Source of the DNA: Chitinophagales bacterium
GTDB taxonomy: Bacteria > Bacteroidota > Bacteroidia > Chitinophagales > UBA2359
Length of the DNA stretch: 64,000 nt
Assembly: GCA_041392475.1 (NCBI GenBank)
Contig: JAWKLZ010000002.1
Coordinates: 1,930,501-1,994,500 of the forward strand
Reading direction: 5' to 3'
Part shown: positions 45,713-55,054 of the stretch, in pieces
Layout: the number at the start of each line of letters is the position of its first letter
How positions within the stretch are numbered: position 1 is the first letter of the stretch
Translations under genes and position numbers: made by a program
The notes under the pieces: generated by a model
The model's input: the letters and a program-made list of their open reading frames with translations, nothing else
Told to the model about the DNA's origin: nothing
Database searches by the model: none

Positions 45713-46483
45713 CTACTTCACCGCTACCGCTAACAAATCAAAACACAAATCATTGGCTTTTGAAGTGTAATAGTCGTCCACTGTAATGTCGTTGACCAAC
45801 TGATTATTGCCTTTCATCAATTTGCGGCGATTCAATCGATTGAGGAGGTCATAGGGAATTTGCAGCAAGCTGCGAGGTAGGCGGTATTGAAGGTTGAGGA
45901 AATCGAAGCGGGTGATTTTTTCAACTGATTTTCTATTGGCGTGGTAATAATCCATTACCTTTTGATTTCCATAAACACCTTTCATGTCCACCTCCGAAAA
46001 ATAGCGTTGTAGCAAACCCTTCAATTGGCCGACGGTGTATTCTCTTACATGCCAAGGATTTCGGGTAAGCGACATTTTGATGTTTGGAGTCGTCATCACC
46101 ATCAAGCCACCTGGCTTCAAGACCCTTGCCATTTCACTGACCATCCCTGAGTCGTCTTCAATGTGTTCGATGACTTGAAAAGTAACGATGCAATCAAAGG
46201 TGTTTTCGGGAAATTCAATAGGGGGAATGTTCATTTGCTGAAAGTAAACATGTGGATATTTTGCAGCGTAGGCTTCAACGCTTGTATTGTATTTGTCAAT
46301 CGCTTGGTAGCGTTCCACTTTTGAAGCCAACAATTCTATGCCATAACCTTCTCCACTTCCTACTTCCAATACATTTCCATATATCAAGTTGGCAGCTTCA
46401 TTGTAAGCTACTAAGTGTCTTTGAAAAATCACATTGTCGGATGCTTCATGCGAAGATACTCGTTCTGCTGTCTGTAATGCCAT
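45713..46483 (-). CDS. Class I SAM-dependent methyltransferase
   Basis: 256 residues. Motif I is VLEVGSGEGYGIELL (about residues 38-52), followed by YQAIDKYN (acidic ribose contact) and FDCIVTFQVIEHIED with VLKPGGLMVMTTPN, as in the Methyltransf_11 group. The C-terminal 90 residues are basic and aromatic and probably determine the substrate, which is unknown; proteins of this type often methylate glycans or quinone-like compounds. It is divergent from the DUF2723 gene. Confidence 0.8.
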   Translation of the reverse strand: MALQTAERVSSHEASDNVIFQRHLVAYNEAANLIYGNVLEVGSGEGYGIELLASKVERYQAIDKYNTSVEAYAAKYPHVYFQQMNIPPIEFPENTFDCIVTFQVIEHIEDDSGMVSEMARVLKPGGLMVMTTPNIKMSLTRNPWHVREYTVGQLKGLLQRYFSEVDMKGVYGNQKVMDYYHANRKSVEKITRFDFLNLQYRLPRSLLQIPYDLLNRLNRRKLMKGNNQLVNDITVDDYYTSKANDLCFDLLAVAVK

Positions 46484-46823
46484 ATCGTGTTAAGAATAAA
46501 TGAAATTGAAAATAGAAATCAAAATTAATTGAACCTACCCTATTTTGCAAGTTTGGGTAAGAGGCTATCGAAATGCAAAAACAAAATTGAACCCCTACTT
46601 TCTTGAAGTGTACGGAATAGGGCAACGACAGTTTTGCAGGAATTGTTCGTAAAAAGCGTATTTATCCTCAAATAGCAGCGATTTTTACTATTTTTGTTCC
46701 AATTTTCCGAAAAATATTTTCTGAGATAATAAATGTCGGTTAATCATGCAAAAACAGATAAAAAATCTGATGTAAAAGGAAACCAAATAGCACGATTAAT
46801 CAGGCAACCAATAAAAATTCACT
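46484..46823. other. 340-bp divergent intergenic region
   Basis: Holds the promoters of the methyltransferase (-) and DUF2723 (+) genes. TATTTTTG (46689-46696) matches the -7 consensus on the + strand, 127 bp before the DUF2723 start; no properly spaced TTTG was found. No gene is seen. Confidence 0.4.
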
Positions 46824-49800
46824 ATGGAGTTTAAACGATTTAAACTAATCAACAACATCGGTGGTTGGGTATTGTTTTTGATAGCCACCTCGGTTTATAC
46901 GCTCACTATGGAGTCCACCGCAAGTTTGTGGGACTGTGGTGAGTTCATCGCTTCGGCTTACAAGATTCAAGTAGTTCACCCCCCTGGTGCACCTACTTTC
47001 TTGATGATTGGGCGTTTGTTTAGCCTGTTGGCAATGGGAGATACTGAATTGGTATCGGTAGCACTCAATTTTATGTCGGCCATTTGCTCGGGATTTGCGA
47101 TGATGTTTTTGTTTTGGATAACGACCTATCTAGCGGGTAGAATCTTTGACATTCCAAAAGATGCCGAAAATATTGACATGGGACAAGCCATTACCGTTTT
47201 GGGTGCAGGAGCAGTGGCAGCATTGTCAGGCACTTTCCTAACGAGCGTATGGTTTTCGGCAGTTGAAGGAGAAGTTTACTCTATGTCTTTGATGTTTACT
47301 GCTTTGGTGTTTTGGGCTATTTTCAAATGGGAATCAAAAGCAGACGAACCTTATGGAGATAGATGGCTGCTGTTCATTGCCTTTTTAGTGGGTTTTACCA
47401 TTTTCATTCACTGGCTCAACCTTTTGGCCATTCCTGCGGTCGTGTTTGTGTATTACTTCAAACGATTCCCTTATTCTCGCAAAGGAGTGTTTTTTGCAAT
47501 GTTGGCTGCCATTGGTATTTTGGGTTTTATATTGGCAGGAATCATCACAGGTATTGTGGATATTGCAGCCTTTTTTGAGTTGATGTTTGTCAATGATTTT
47601 GGCTTGCCCTTCAATAGTGGTTTGATTTTCTTCTTATTGTTGCTTGTTGGTGGCATGGCTTGGGGTTTGTGGTACACCTACAAGAACCAAAAAGCAGTAG
47701 CACACAACATTTTGTTGGCGCTACTCTTCATTTTGATGGGCTATTCTACGGTGACAGTGACGGTGATTCGCTCCAATTCTGACCCCAATATTGACATGAA
47801 CAATCCCGATGACATCATCGCTTTGGATACTTATCTGAAAAGAGAGCAATACGGTTCTCGTCCATTTTTGACGGGCTACTACTACAATGACCAGATTGTG
47901 AACTACAAAAAAGTAGGAACAAAATATGAAAGAGGAGAAAAGGGATACGATGTAGTCGGTGATAAGATTGACTATGTTCGTAGAGGTACTTCCAAGTTTT
48001 TCCCCAGAATCTACGACCCTTCTCACAAAGAACGCTACGAAAGGGGCTTGGGGTTGAAGAAAAACGAAAATCCTTCTTTTGCAGACAACATCAATTTCTT
48101 TCTCCGCTATCAGATAGGACATATGTATGTTCGTTATTTCATGTGGAACTTTGTGGGACGACAAAACGACGACCAGGGCACTTGGGGCAGTTTGAAGGAT
48201 GGAAACTGGGTTAGCGGTATTTCTTTTATTGACAGTATGTGGTTGGGCGCACCTCAAGGAGATTTGCCCGAACACATTAGCAACAACCCTACACGCAATA
48301 CCTACTTTTTTATTCCGTTTTTGCTCGGTTTGTTGGGAATGGTTTTTCATTTCACCGAAAGAAGAAAACATGCCTTTGTGGTGCTGTTGTTGTTCTTGTT
48401 TTCTGGAGTAGCCATTATTGTACAAGGAAATTCACCACCTATTGAACCACGTGAAAGAGATTATATTTTTGCAGCTTCATTCTGGACTTTCTGTGTGTGG
48501 CTGGGTTTGGGTGTGGTAGCACTCTACGATATGTTCAAACGAAAGGGTGTACCTGCAGCAGCAGCAGCTGTGGCCGTCGCCATGCTTGCACCGCTTTTGA
48601 TGGGAACACAAAACTGGGATGATAGCGACCGTTCGGGTAGATTTGCAGCGAGAGATTTTGCCGCAAATTATCTCAATTCCTGTGCGCCCAATGCAATTAT
48701 TTTTACGCAAGGTGACAACGATACTTATCCGCTTTGGTATGCCCAAGAAGTGGAGGGTATCAGAACGGATGTGCGGGTCGTCAATCTGAGTTTGTTGGGA
48801 GTGGATTGGTACATTAACCAACTGCAAAGGAAGGTGAATGATGCCGAAGCTGTGCCGATGACCTTGACGGCAGACAAAATACGGGGTACAAATCGAGATT
48901 TGGTGCCTGTTTATCCGAATCCAAATATTGCGCCCGAAGGCAAGTATATTTCTTTGTTGGATGTAATGGATTTTGTGGCGAATGATTCCAAACAATCCAA
49001 AGTGGGTGAAGAAAGCAGCGACTATGTTCCTACTCGCTATTTGGAGTTGCCTGTCAATGCTGAAGAATTGATACAACAAGGGGCTATTGCACCTGAGGAT
49101 GTTCCATTGATAGACAGTCCAATGCGCTGGGAATTGCCTCAGAGTAAAACGAGCTTGTACAAAAATGACTTGATGGTGTACGACATTGTAGCTGCAATCG
49201 CCAAAGGTGGCTGGAAACGTCCTATTTACTTTGCGATTTCGGTGAGCAATGGTAGTTATTTAGGCTTGGAAAAATACTTTCAGTTAGAAGGTTTGGCATA
49301 CCGTATTGTGCCAGTTCCTTCTAAATCAGATGGGCCTTATATGGGTCGGGTGAATCCAAGCATCATGTATGACAACTTGATGAACCGCTTCAAATTTGGC
49401 AATATCAACGACCCCAATGTACATGTTGATACAGATCTTCGACGCATGATTTTCAACTTTAGAGGTAACTATTCTCGTTTGGCAGAAGCTTTGATAGAGC
49501 GAGGGTATAAAGAAAAAGCCATTGAAGTGTTGGATCGTTCAATAGAGATGATGCCCGACCATGCTGCTGAATTCAATATCTACATGTATTCAACCATCCA
49601 AAACTACTATGATGCTGGAGCAAATGACAAGGCAAATGCTCTCGTAGATGAAGTATCGGATAGGCTGATTTCAGAATTGAAATACTATAATAAACTTTCT
49701 CCTTCTCAATTGCGTGCATTCCAACAAGACCAAAAGATGAATCAAGATTTTATTATGTTGTTTATCAGTGCGGCTCGTGAACGGGGTCAAACAGAGTTTG

Positions 49801-49835
49801 CAGAAAAATTGGAAGAAAAATTGGCGGGTGTGTAG
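46824..49835 (+). CDS. DUF2723 GT-C-like membrane protein
   Basis: 1,003 residues. The N-terminus carries the family signature TMESTASLWDCGEFI, then VHPPGAPTFLMIGR, with the conserved acidic residue in the first extracytoplasmic loop typical of GT-C glycosyltransferases (protein O-mannosyltransferase-like). Ten or more membrane segments extend to about residue 600. A soluble domain follows, with NAIIFTQGDNDTYPLWYAQE, and helical TPR-like repeats are at the C-terminus (about 890-1000). DUF2723 proteins are characteristic of Bacteroidota and are believed to glycosylate exported proteins with a lipid-linked sugar. Donor and acceptor are unknown. It forms a single-gene unit ended by a good terminator. 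Confidence 0.85.
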   Translation: MEFKRFKLINNIGGWVLFLIATSVYTLTMESTASLWDCGEFIASAYKIQVVHPPGAPTFLMIGRLFSLLAMGDTELVSVALNFMSAICSGFAMMFLFWITTYLAGRIFDIPKDAENIDMGQAITVLGAGAVAALSGTFLTSVWFSAVEGEVYSMSLMFTALVFWAIFKWESKADEPYGDRWLLFIAFLVGFTIFIHWLNLLAIPAVVFVYYFKRFPYSRKGVFFAMLAAIGILGFILAGIITGIVDIAAFFELMFVNDFGLPFNSGLIFFLLLLVGGMAWGLWYTYKNQKAVAHNILLALLFILMGYSTVTVTVIRSNSDPNIDMNNPDDIIALDTYLKREQYGSRPFLTGYYYNDQIVNYKKVGTKYERGEKGYDVVGDKIDYVRRGTSKFFPRIYDPSHKERYERGLGLKKNENPSFADNINFFLRYQIGHMYVRYFMWNFVGRQNDDQGTWGSLKDGNWVSGISFIDSMWLGAPQGDLPEHISNNPTRNTYFFIPFLLGLLGMVFHFTERRKHAFVVLLLFLFSGVAIIVQGNSPPIEPRERDYIFAASFWTFCVWLGLGVVALYDMFKRKGVPAAAAAVAVAMLAPLLMGTQNWDDSDRSGRFAARDFAANYLNSCAPNAIIFTQGDNDTYPLWYAQEVEGIRTDVRVVNLSLLGVDWYINQLQRKVNDAEAVPMTLTADKIRGTNRDLVPVYPNPNIAPEGKYISLLDVMDFVANDSKQSKVGEESSDYVPTRYLELPVNAEELIQQGAIAPEDVPLIDSPMRWELPQSKTSLYKNDLMVYDIVAAIAKGGWKRPIYFAISVSNGSYLGLEKYFQLEGLAYRIVPVPSKSDGPYMGRVNPSIMYDNLMNRFKFGNINDPNVHVDTDLRRMIFNFRGNYSRLAEALIERGYKEKAIEVLDRSIEMMPDHAAEFNIYMYSTIQNYYDAGANDKANALVDEVSDRLISELKYYNKLSPSQLRAFQQDQKMNQDFIMLFISAARERGQTEFAEKLEEKLAGV

Positions 49836-50002
49836 TTTATATCTTTTTGACTTCCAATGCATTTGATTTTTAATTGAAAAAAAATTAAAGAAAAATACAA
49901 AAAAAGACTTTTTGAGGCAGCACTTTTGAAAGGAGTTTCGTCTTAGTAGGTGAGTCTTTTAAAGCACATAAGCAAGTCTTAGGAAGTATTTTTTTATCCA
50001 TA

Positions 50003-50048
50003 AGCACCGTCAATATCATAGAATGATTGTATTGGCGGTGCTTTTTTT
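50003..50048 (+). terminator. Rho-independent terminator after the DUF2723 gene
   Basis: AGCACCGtCAATA pairs with TATTGgCGGTGCT (one G-U) around a 14-nt loop, followed by seven T. Confidence 0.85.
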
Positions 50049-50120
50049 GTTTATGCCTCCAATTAGTTTAAAAAATCACCCGTTTATTTACTTGCCTTCA
50101 ATTTTACAGGAATCTATAGA

Positions 50121-50366
50121 TTGATTTTTTTAGAAGATATTACTTTGAGTTGTGTGTCATCAAAAAGAAACAAAACAGCGAAATTGGAACTAAGAAACAC
50201 AATCGAACTAAATCCCTATGATTATGCCAGTTCAGAATATGAATATCCAAATGGAAGTTCAAAAGATTTACCTGAAGAATGGGCTAAATTTTGGAAAAAT
50301 TGTTTATTAAACGCCATAAAAATGGGTTCATATAAAAATTCTGAGCTAAAAGAAATATTGAAATGA
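50121..50366 (+). CDS. Hypothetical small protein or gene fragment
   Basis: 81 codons from a TTG; the frame is open without ATG from 50067. The C-terminal part (LPEEWAKFWKNCLLNAIKMG) reads like real protein, but there is no recognised domain and no good start. It may be the 3' remnant of a gene displaced when the restriction-modification genes were acquired. Confidence 0.35.
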   Translation: MIFLEDITLSCVSSKRNKTAKLELRNTIELNPYDYASSEYEYPNGSSKDLPEEWAKFWKNCLLNAIKMGSYKNSELKEILK

Positions 50367-50468
50367 CTGGAAATGACTATAAATGAATAAAAAGAAGACG
50401 ACGTACAATCGAAATTGACTAAGGGAGAAAAAATCCGTACCTTTCGAGTTTTTAAAAACAAGTAAAAA

Positions 50469-51302
50469 TTGAGCAAGAAAAAGGTAAATAATGGAATAAA
50501 AAGGGTTGTTTCAGAGCTCATGGACAGAGTAATGGACAAGGTTTTGATAACAGACCCTTTTATAAAGGAAAAGCATCATTCGAGCAAACCTCTGTATGCG
50601 GCTTTAGTACCTGATGAGATTTTCAAAGGTTCACACTTTGAAAGAAGATTTGTAACTCCATTTGGAGGGGTATGGGAGAAATTGGCTCATGTAGTTGCCC
50701 AAGAATATCACGGACATTGCGAAATGGGTAAGACTATTACGGGAGAAGTAGGAGCTGAACGACTTAGAAGAATCCAAGAGGTGCTGAACAAACTCGAACA
50801 TAAAAAGAAAGGAAAAGATAGGGGCACCCCAGATTGGGATGTTGAACTAAAATATATTTTGGAAGGACAAGGCAGACCAATCCCGACAAGTGTTATTTGT
50901 GATATTTATATCGAAAGCAAAAGAACGAAACAGGCTTATGCCTTTGAAGTGAAGGCACCTCTTCCTAATAGCGACCAAACAAAAGTAAGCAAGGAAAAAA
51001 TGTTTAAACTACTTGCAATGAATCCTAAAAAGGTGGATTCAGCTTATTATGCCTTAGCGTATAACCCTTATGGTAAGAAAGAGGATTACAATTGGAGTTT
51101 TCCAATGAGGTGGTTTGATATGCGCAGCGATGAATCCGTTTTGATTGGCAATGAATTTTGGGAACTGATTGGTGGGAAGGGTACATATAAAAATTTCATT
51201 TCTGAAATCAATTCTTTGGGTAAGGAGTACAGAGAAAGAATTTACAGGGAGTTTTTAGGAATCGAACCACCAGAAGGTTTCGATGAAACTGTTTTGCAAT
51301 AA
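50469..51302 (+). CDS. Type II restriction endonuclease, TdeIII-like
   Basis: 277 residues, read from a TTG start (SKKKVNNGIKRVV); the first ATG at 50520 would shorten the N-terminus by 17 residues. It resembles the TdeIII restriction enzyme family (KLAHVVAQEYHG region and RGTPDWDVELKYIL). The PD-(D/E)XK active site is visible as ICDIYIES (Asp145) and AFEVKAP (Glu160-x-Lys162). Its stop is 6 bp before a C5-cytosine methyltransferase gene, so it is the nuclease half of a type II system. If the TdeIII assignment holds, a GGNCC-like site is possible, but this is recollection and not read from sequence. Confidence 0.75.
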   Translation: MSKKKVNNGIKRVVSELMDRVMDKVLITDPFIKEKHHSSKPLYAALVPDEIFKGSHFERRFVTPFGGVWEKLAHVVAQEYHGHCEMGKTITGEVGAERLRRIQEVLNKLEHKKKGKDRGTPDWDVELKYILEGQGRPIPTSVICDIYIESKRTKQAYAFEVKAPLPNSDQTKVSKEKMFKLLAMNPKKVDSAYYALAYNPYGKKEDYNWSFPMRWFDMRSDESVLIGNEFWELIGGKGTYKNFISEINSLGKEYRERIYREFLGIEPPEGFDETVLQ

Positions 51303-51308
51303 TATACT

Positions 51309-52847
51309 ATGAAGAAACAATTCACATTTATTGACTTATTTGCAGGAATCGGCGGCTTTAAAATGGCATTGACCCAAAATGGAGGTTCTTGTTTAGGTTT
51401 TAGCGAAGTAAATAAAGATGCCATAAATACTTATTGCGAAAATTATGGAGTAGAGCCTTCAATGAATTTTGGGGACATTACAAAAATTGATTCATTGCCA
51501 GACCATGATGTTTTAACCGCAGGAGTTCCATGCCAAAGTTGGTCTATCGCTGGAAAAAATTTAGGCTTTGATGATGATAGAGGGCAACTTTGGAATGATA
51601 CTATTTATCTTCTTAACCAGTCAAAGCCAAAGGCTTTTATCTTTGAGAATGTAAAGGGGTTAGTTGACCCACGGAATAAAAAAGCATTGTCTTACATTTT
51701 AGATAGAATAAATAAGGTGGGTTATTATTCGAGGCATTTTGTGATTAATTCCCATGATTATGGAGTAGCCCAAAATAGAATTAGAATTTATATTGTTGGG
51801 TTTAAAGACAAGAAGTATTTTGCTAAATTTTCATTGCCAAAGCCAATAGATAAAAAAATAACATTAGCTGATGTTTTAGGATTAGAAACAAGTCTAAGAT
51901 TCAATAAAAAGCCTTTACAAAAAGACCTATTTGGAAATCCTGTTCAGTCTAAACAAATGAGCCTTTCAAGTAAGAATGGTTTTAATGATTATTTTCTTTT
52001 CAACGATTTAAGAAATGGTCATACAACAATCCATTCTTGGGATATAGAAGAAACCACAGAAAGGCAAAAAGCTATTTGTTTATTACTACTCAAAAATAGA
52101 AGGAAAAGCTATTTTGGACCACTTGACGGCAATCCTCTTTCATTAACTCAGTTTCAATTATTAGATTCAACTATTTTGCAAAAAGAGATAGACGATTTGA
52201 TAGAAATGGCAATTTTGAAAAAGGTTGAATATAGATTTGAAATTTTAGATTTTCAAGATTCTGACTTGTCTAATGAAGAATTAGAACTGCTCAGACTTTC
52301 ATCTGACAATTTTTTAGTAATCGACGAACTCAAAACAGAACGCTCTTTAAAAATTAAGCGTATTTCCATTGCGGATACCATAAATTCACTTGTTGAAAAA
52401 AATGTAATAAAGTGTGTTGAAGAAAGATTTGACTTTAAGAACACAAAAATTAGTAGTGGTCTAAATGGAGTAAATAGGGTTTTCATGCCTTCCTCAGATG
52501 TTTTTCCAACCTTAGTAGCAAGTGATACAAATGATTATATTTCACTTAAAAATATCCAAACTACAACTCACCAAGAATACAAGGATAAGTTCTTAGAAGA
52601 AGTTTATTTCGCCAATAAATTCCGTAAGATAACCAAAGAAGAAGCCTGTTTAATTCAAGGGTTTCCAAAAGATTTCATATTGCCTAAGTCAAGGGCAAGG
52701 TGGATGAAACTGATTGGAAATAGCGTTTCTATCCCAGTAATTGATATGTTTATCAAATCAATAATTTCAACAGGAGTATTTGACCAACCAATAAACGGAA
52801 AAGAAAAAGAGAAAAAACACGGAGGTGTAACATGGATAAAGGAATAA
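51309..52847 (+). CDS. DNA (cytosine-5-)-methyltransferase
   Basis: 512 residues. It protects host DNA from the nuclease encoded 6 bp upstream. Motifs: FIDLFAGIGGFKMAL (I), GFSEVNKDA (II), TAGVPCQSWSIAGK (IV, catalytic Cys75), FIFENVKGL (VI), DYGVAQNRIRIYIVG (VIII), and LIQGFPKDF with LIGNSVSIPV (IX-X). The region between VIII and IX (about residues 180-440) is unusually long and contains extra helical/winged segments (YRFEILDFQDSDLSNEELEL) beyond a normal target-recognition domain. The gene pair is AT-richer than its neighbours, consistent with transfer. A decayed gene follows downstream. Confidence 0.92.
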   Translation: MKKQFTFIDLFAGIGGFKMALTQNGGSCLGFSEVNKDAINTYCENYGVEPSMNFGDITKIDSLPDHDVLTAGVPCQSWSIAGKNLGFDDDRGQLWNDTIYLLNQSKPKAFIFENVKGLVDPRNKKALSYILDRINKVGYYSRHFVINSHDYGVAQNRIRIYIVGFKDKKYFAKFSLPKPIDKKITLADVLGLETSLRFNKKPLQKDLFGNPVQSKQMSLSSKNGFNDYFLFNDLRNGHTTIHSWDIEETTERQKAICLLLLKNRRKSYFGPLDGNPLSLTQFQLLDSTILQKEIDDLIEMAILKKVEYRFEILDFQDSDLSNEELELLRLSSDNFLVIDELKTERSLKIKRISIADTINSLVEKNVIKCVEERFDFKNTKISSGLNGVNRVFMPSSDVFPTLVASDTNDYISLKNIQTTTHQEYKDKFLEEVYFANKFRKITKEEACLIQGFPKDFILPKSRARWMKLIGNSVSIPVIDMFIKSIISTGVFDQPINGKEKEKKHGGVTWIKE

Positions 52848-52923
52848 TCGTCGCAATTTTAATATGAGGTTTGATTTAATTTGGCTTTTAGTATCGGCGA
52901 AAAAAAATATGGGCTGTACACTT

Positions 52924-53122
52924 ATGAAAAACATATCAGAATACATTCAAGAAATTTGGTTGAACAATTTGAATAGTTCAGAAAACCCATAATAATGAAA
53001 TCACAACAAAACCAATCCTAATTCACGAACTTGGATACTACGACAAAATAAGAAACCAAAACATAGAGGCAAATGGAAAAGAACGTGTGATAGAGTTTAC
53101 CAATTGGATAAATGAAATGTAA
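52924..53122 (+). pseudogene. Decayed gene fragment downstream of the methyltransferase
   Basis: Two frames read as one broken protein. ATG at 52924 opens a 22-codon frame (KNISEYIQEIWLNNLNSSENP) that stops; the next frame from 52973 continues with EITTKPILIHELGYYDKIR, then NQNIEANGKERVIEFTNW, to a TAA at 53122. Charge pattern and codon use look like protein, and the frame change looks like a small deletion or insertion. The family is not recognised; it may be a remnant of the restriction-modification island. Confidence 0.4.
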
Positions 53123-53135
53123 TGTGTCCGTTAAC

Positions 53136-53174
53136 AAAAAAAACGCCTGTAAATTATTTAATTTACAGGCGTTT
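53136..53174 (-). terminator. Terminator of the tRNA-Arg gene
   Basis: Perfect 14-bp stem AAACGCCTGTAAAT / ATTTACAGGCGTTT with a 6-nt loop. Read on the minus strand it is followed by a run of eight T, 15 bp beyond the tRNA 3' end. Confidence 0.85.
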
Positions 53175-53189
53175 ATATTGATTTTTTAG

Positions 53190-53263
53190 TGACCCCACCA
53201 GGACTCGAACCTGGAACCTACAGTTTAGAAAACTGTTGCTCTATCCAGCTGAGCTATAGGGCC
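53190..53263 (-). tRNA. tRNA-Arg (anticodon UCU)
   Basis: 74 nt on the minus strand. Acceptor GGCCCTA pairs with TGGGGTC (two G-U pairs). The D arm has GCTCAGCTGGATAGAGC. The anticodon stem ACAGT/ACTGT encloses TTTCTAA, giving anticodon TCT, which reads AGA/AGG. The T arm is CCAGG-TTCGAGT-CCTGG. CCA is not encoded, so it must be added after transcription. Confidence 0.95.
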
Positions 53264-53442
53264 AGCCATCAGCTATAAAATAGCGAGTGCAAAGATACAG
53301 CTTTTTGTCAAAAACTAAATGTTTTTTGGGGAAATAAAGTTCCCACTTTTTGAATAAAAATGAAAATTGAAATGAAAATGAAAAAACAGCGTTGTGAAAT
53401 CGGAAACTAACTCAAAGTTTCTTTCCTTCAAAATATTCTTTC

Positions 53443-54096
53443 ATGAGCTTACAAGAATCACAAACCGAAGCACAAATCTTCAAACCTCAATATCCAATCA
53501 CCGCCATCATTCTAGCGGCAGGACTTTCTCGAAGAATGGGAGAACGAAATAAATTGCTGCTTCCTATTGGTGGGCAAACCTTGATTGAAAAAACAGTCAA
53601 TACAATTTTACAGTCCAATGCCGAGGAAATCATAGTTGTTGTAGGACATGAATCAGTTAAATTGCTGCATATTTTGAAGGAAAAACCCGTCAAAATGATA
53701 AAAAATCCCCTGTATTCACTCGGAATGACGACCTCCATACAGGCAGGTGTTCGATCAGCCTCAAAAGATTCACAAGGATACATGATTGTATTGGGAGATT
53801 TGGTACACATTCAAGCCAAAGAACTCGATTTACTCATGCACACCTTTCAAAACATTCTTGAAGAGGAAAACGACTCAACACCAATTGTCGTTCCCGTTTT
53901 TGAAGGAAAACGAGGTAATCCTATCCTTTTTCACCACCATTTTCGAGAAGCCATTTTACAACATTCCGATATGAACGGCTGCAAAGGTATCATTGACACA
54001 AATTCCGATTGTGTCGTCACTGTAGAAATGTCCAGTAACCACGTTTTGAAGGATATAGATACGCCAGAGGATTATGATTCAGTCGTTGGGAATTAG
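53443..54096 (+). CDS. MobA/MocA-like nucleotidyltransferase
   Basis: 217 residues. The N-terminal signature IILAAGLSRRMGERNKLLLPIGG is the nucleotide-binding loop of the MobA/MocA group (molybdenum cofactor nucleotidylyltransferases and NTP-transferase 3 enzymes). Further motifs: IIVVVGHES, MTTSIQAGV, IVLGDLVHI (metal-binding Asp), PVFEGKRGNPILF and DIDTPEDYD. MocA-type enzymes attach CMP to molybdopterin for xanthine-dehydrogenase-like hydroxylases. No such enzyme is adjacent, so the substrate is not certain. Confidence 0.8.
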   Translation: MSLQESQTEAQIFKPQYPITAIILAAGLSRRMGERNKLLLPIGGQTLIEKTVNTILQSNAEEIIVVVGHESVKLLHILKEKPVKMIKNPLYSLGMTTSIQAGVRSASKDSQGYMIVLGDLVHIQAKELDLLMHTFQNILEEENDSTPIVVPVFEGKRGNPILFHHHFREAILQHSDMNGCKGIIDTNSDCVVTVEMSSNHVLKDIDTPEDYDSVVGN

Positions 54097-54147
54097 TCAA
54101 CAACAAAAAAATCTACGAAATCTGCGTCACCCCAAAAATCTGAGACT

Positions 54148-54864
54148 TTATCTCGTTGGCGGCTTTGAAGGTCTCACCTCCACCTTACTCGGCAATGTTC
54201 GGGCAGGCATTTTCAGCAAGTCCACCACGATTTGACCAATATCTTCCGACTGAATTTTCCAAGCATCCTTTTCATTCGGTACATGGTCATTGAAGTAAGT
54301 CGCCACCGAACCAGGCATGATGGTGCTCACTTTGATGTCGTCTTGTCGAACATCCAACATTACCGCTTGTGTGAAACCCACCAATCCAAATTTACTCGCA
54401 TTATAAGCCGCTCCACCTGCAAAGAAATTCGTGCCTGCCAAACTTGCAATCGTGATGATGTAGCCTTTTGAAGCCTTCAATGCCTCCAAAGATGCTTTGA
54501 TGCTATAAAAAACGCCAGTTAAGTTCACATCAATTGTTTCGTTCCATTGATCAGGGGTCAGATCTCCAATCTTGGCAAAATGCCCCAAACCTGCATTGGC
54601 AATCAATACATCCAATTGCCCCCATTCATCCATCACCGCATCTACCGCCTGTTGTTGCTCCTCAAAATTTCGTACATCTGCTGCAATGCCAATACAATAT
54701 CCGCTTTTTATGTTGTTGAGCGCATTAACCGCATCATTCACCGTTGCTTGTGTTCGACCCGTAATTGCCACCTTCATACCTTGGTGAATCATCGCTTCCG
54801 CAACGCCATAACCAATACCCTTCGTTCCGCCCGTAATCAAGGCTGTTTTACCGTCTAATTTCAT
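54148..54864 (-). CDS. Short-chain dehydrogenase/reductase
   Basis: 238 residues, classical SDR. Cofactor loop TGGTKGIG (residues 11-18), NAG at 90-92, catalytic Ser141, Tyr154 and Lys158 (YNASK), and PGSVAT after the active site. The basic residue at TGR (36-37) after the second strand favours NADPH. It resembles 3-oxoacyl-ACP reductase-type enzymes, but the substrate cannot be named. It appears monocistronic. Confidence 0.85.
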   Translation of the reverse strand: MKLDGKTALITGGTKGIGYGVAEAMIHQGMKVAITGRTQATVNDAVNALNNIKSGYCIGIAADVRNFEEQQQAVDAVMDEWGQLDVLIANAGLGHFAKIGDLTPDQWNETIDVNLTGVFYSIKASLEALKASKGYIITIASLAGTNFFAGGAAYNASKFGLVGFTQAVMLDVRQDDIKVSTIMPGSVATYFNDHVPNEKDAWKIQSEDIGQIVVDLLKMPARTLPSKVEVRPSKPPTR

Positions 54865-55054
54865 GTTTTTTGTGTGTTAAAGTGTTGAATTTTTTGGTGT
54901 ATTGATGGTATAAAGAATTTCGAAGTTTTCTTTTTGTAAAAACCTAACTTTCAAATAATTATTCTCTTTCGGCATAAACTTCAAAAGTCTAAATCGGGAT
55001 TTTATTGGCAATCCTTATCAGTACCATCCACAAATTCTGTATTTTGAATTTTCA

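Noticed and set aside
54900..55000. Third copy of the GGAAGTTT palindrome
   Set aside because: Fragments such as TTCGAAGTTTT and AAACTTCAAAAGTC are present, but the arms do not pair well enough to call it.
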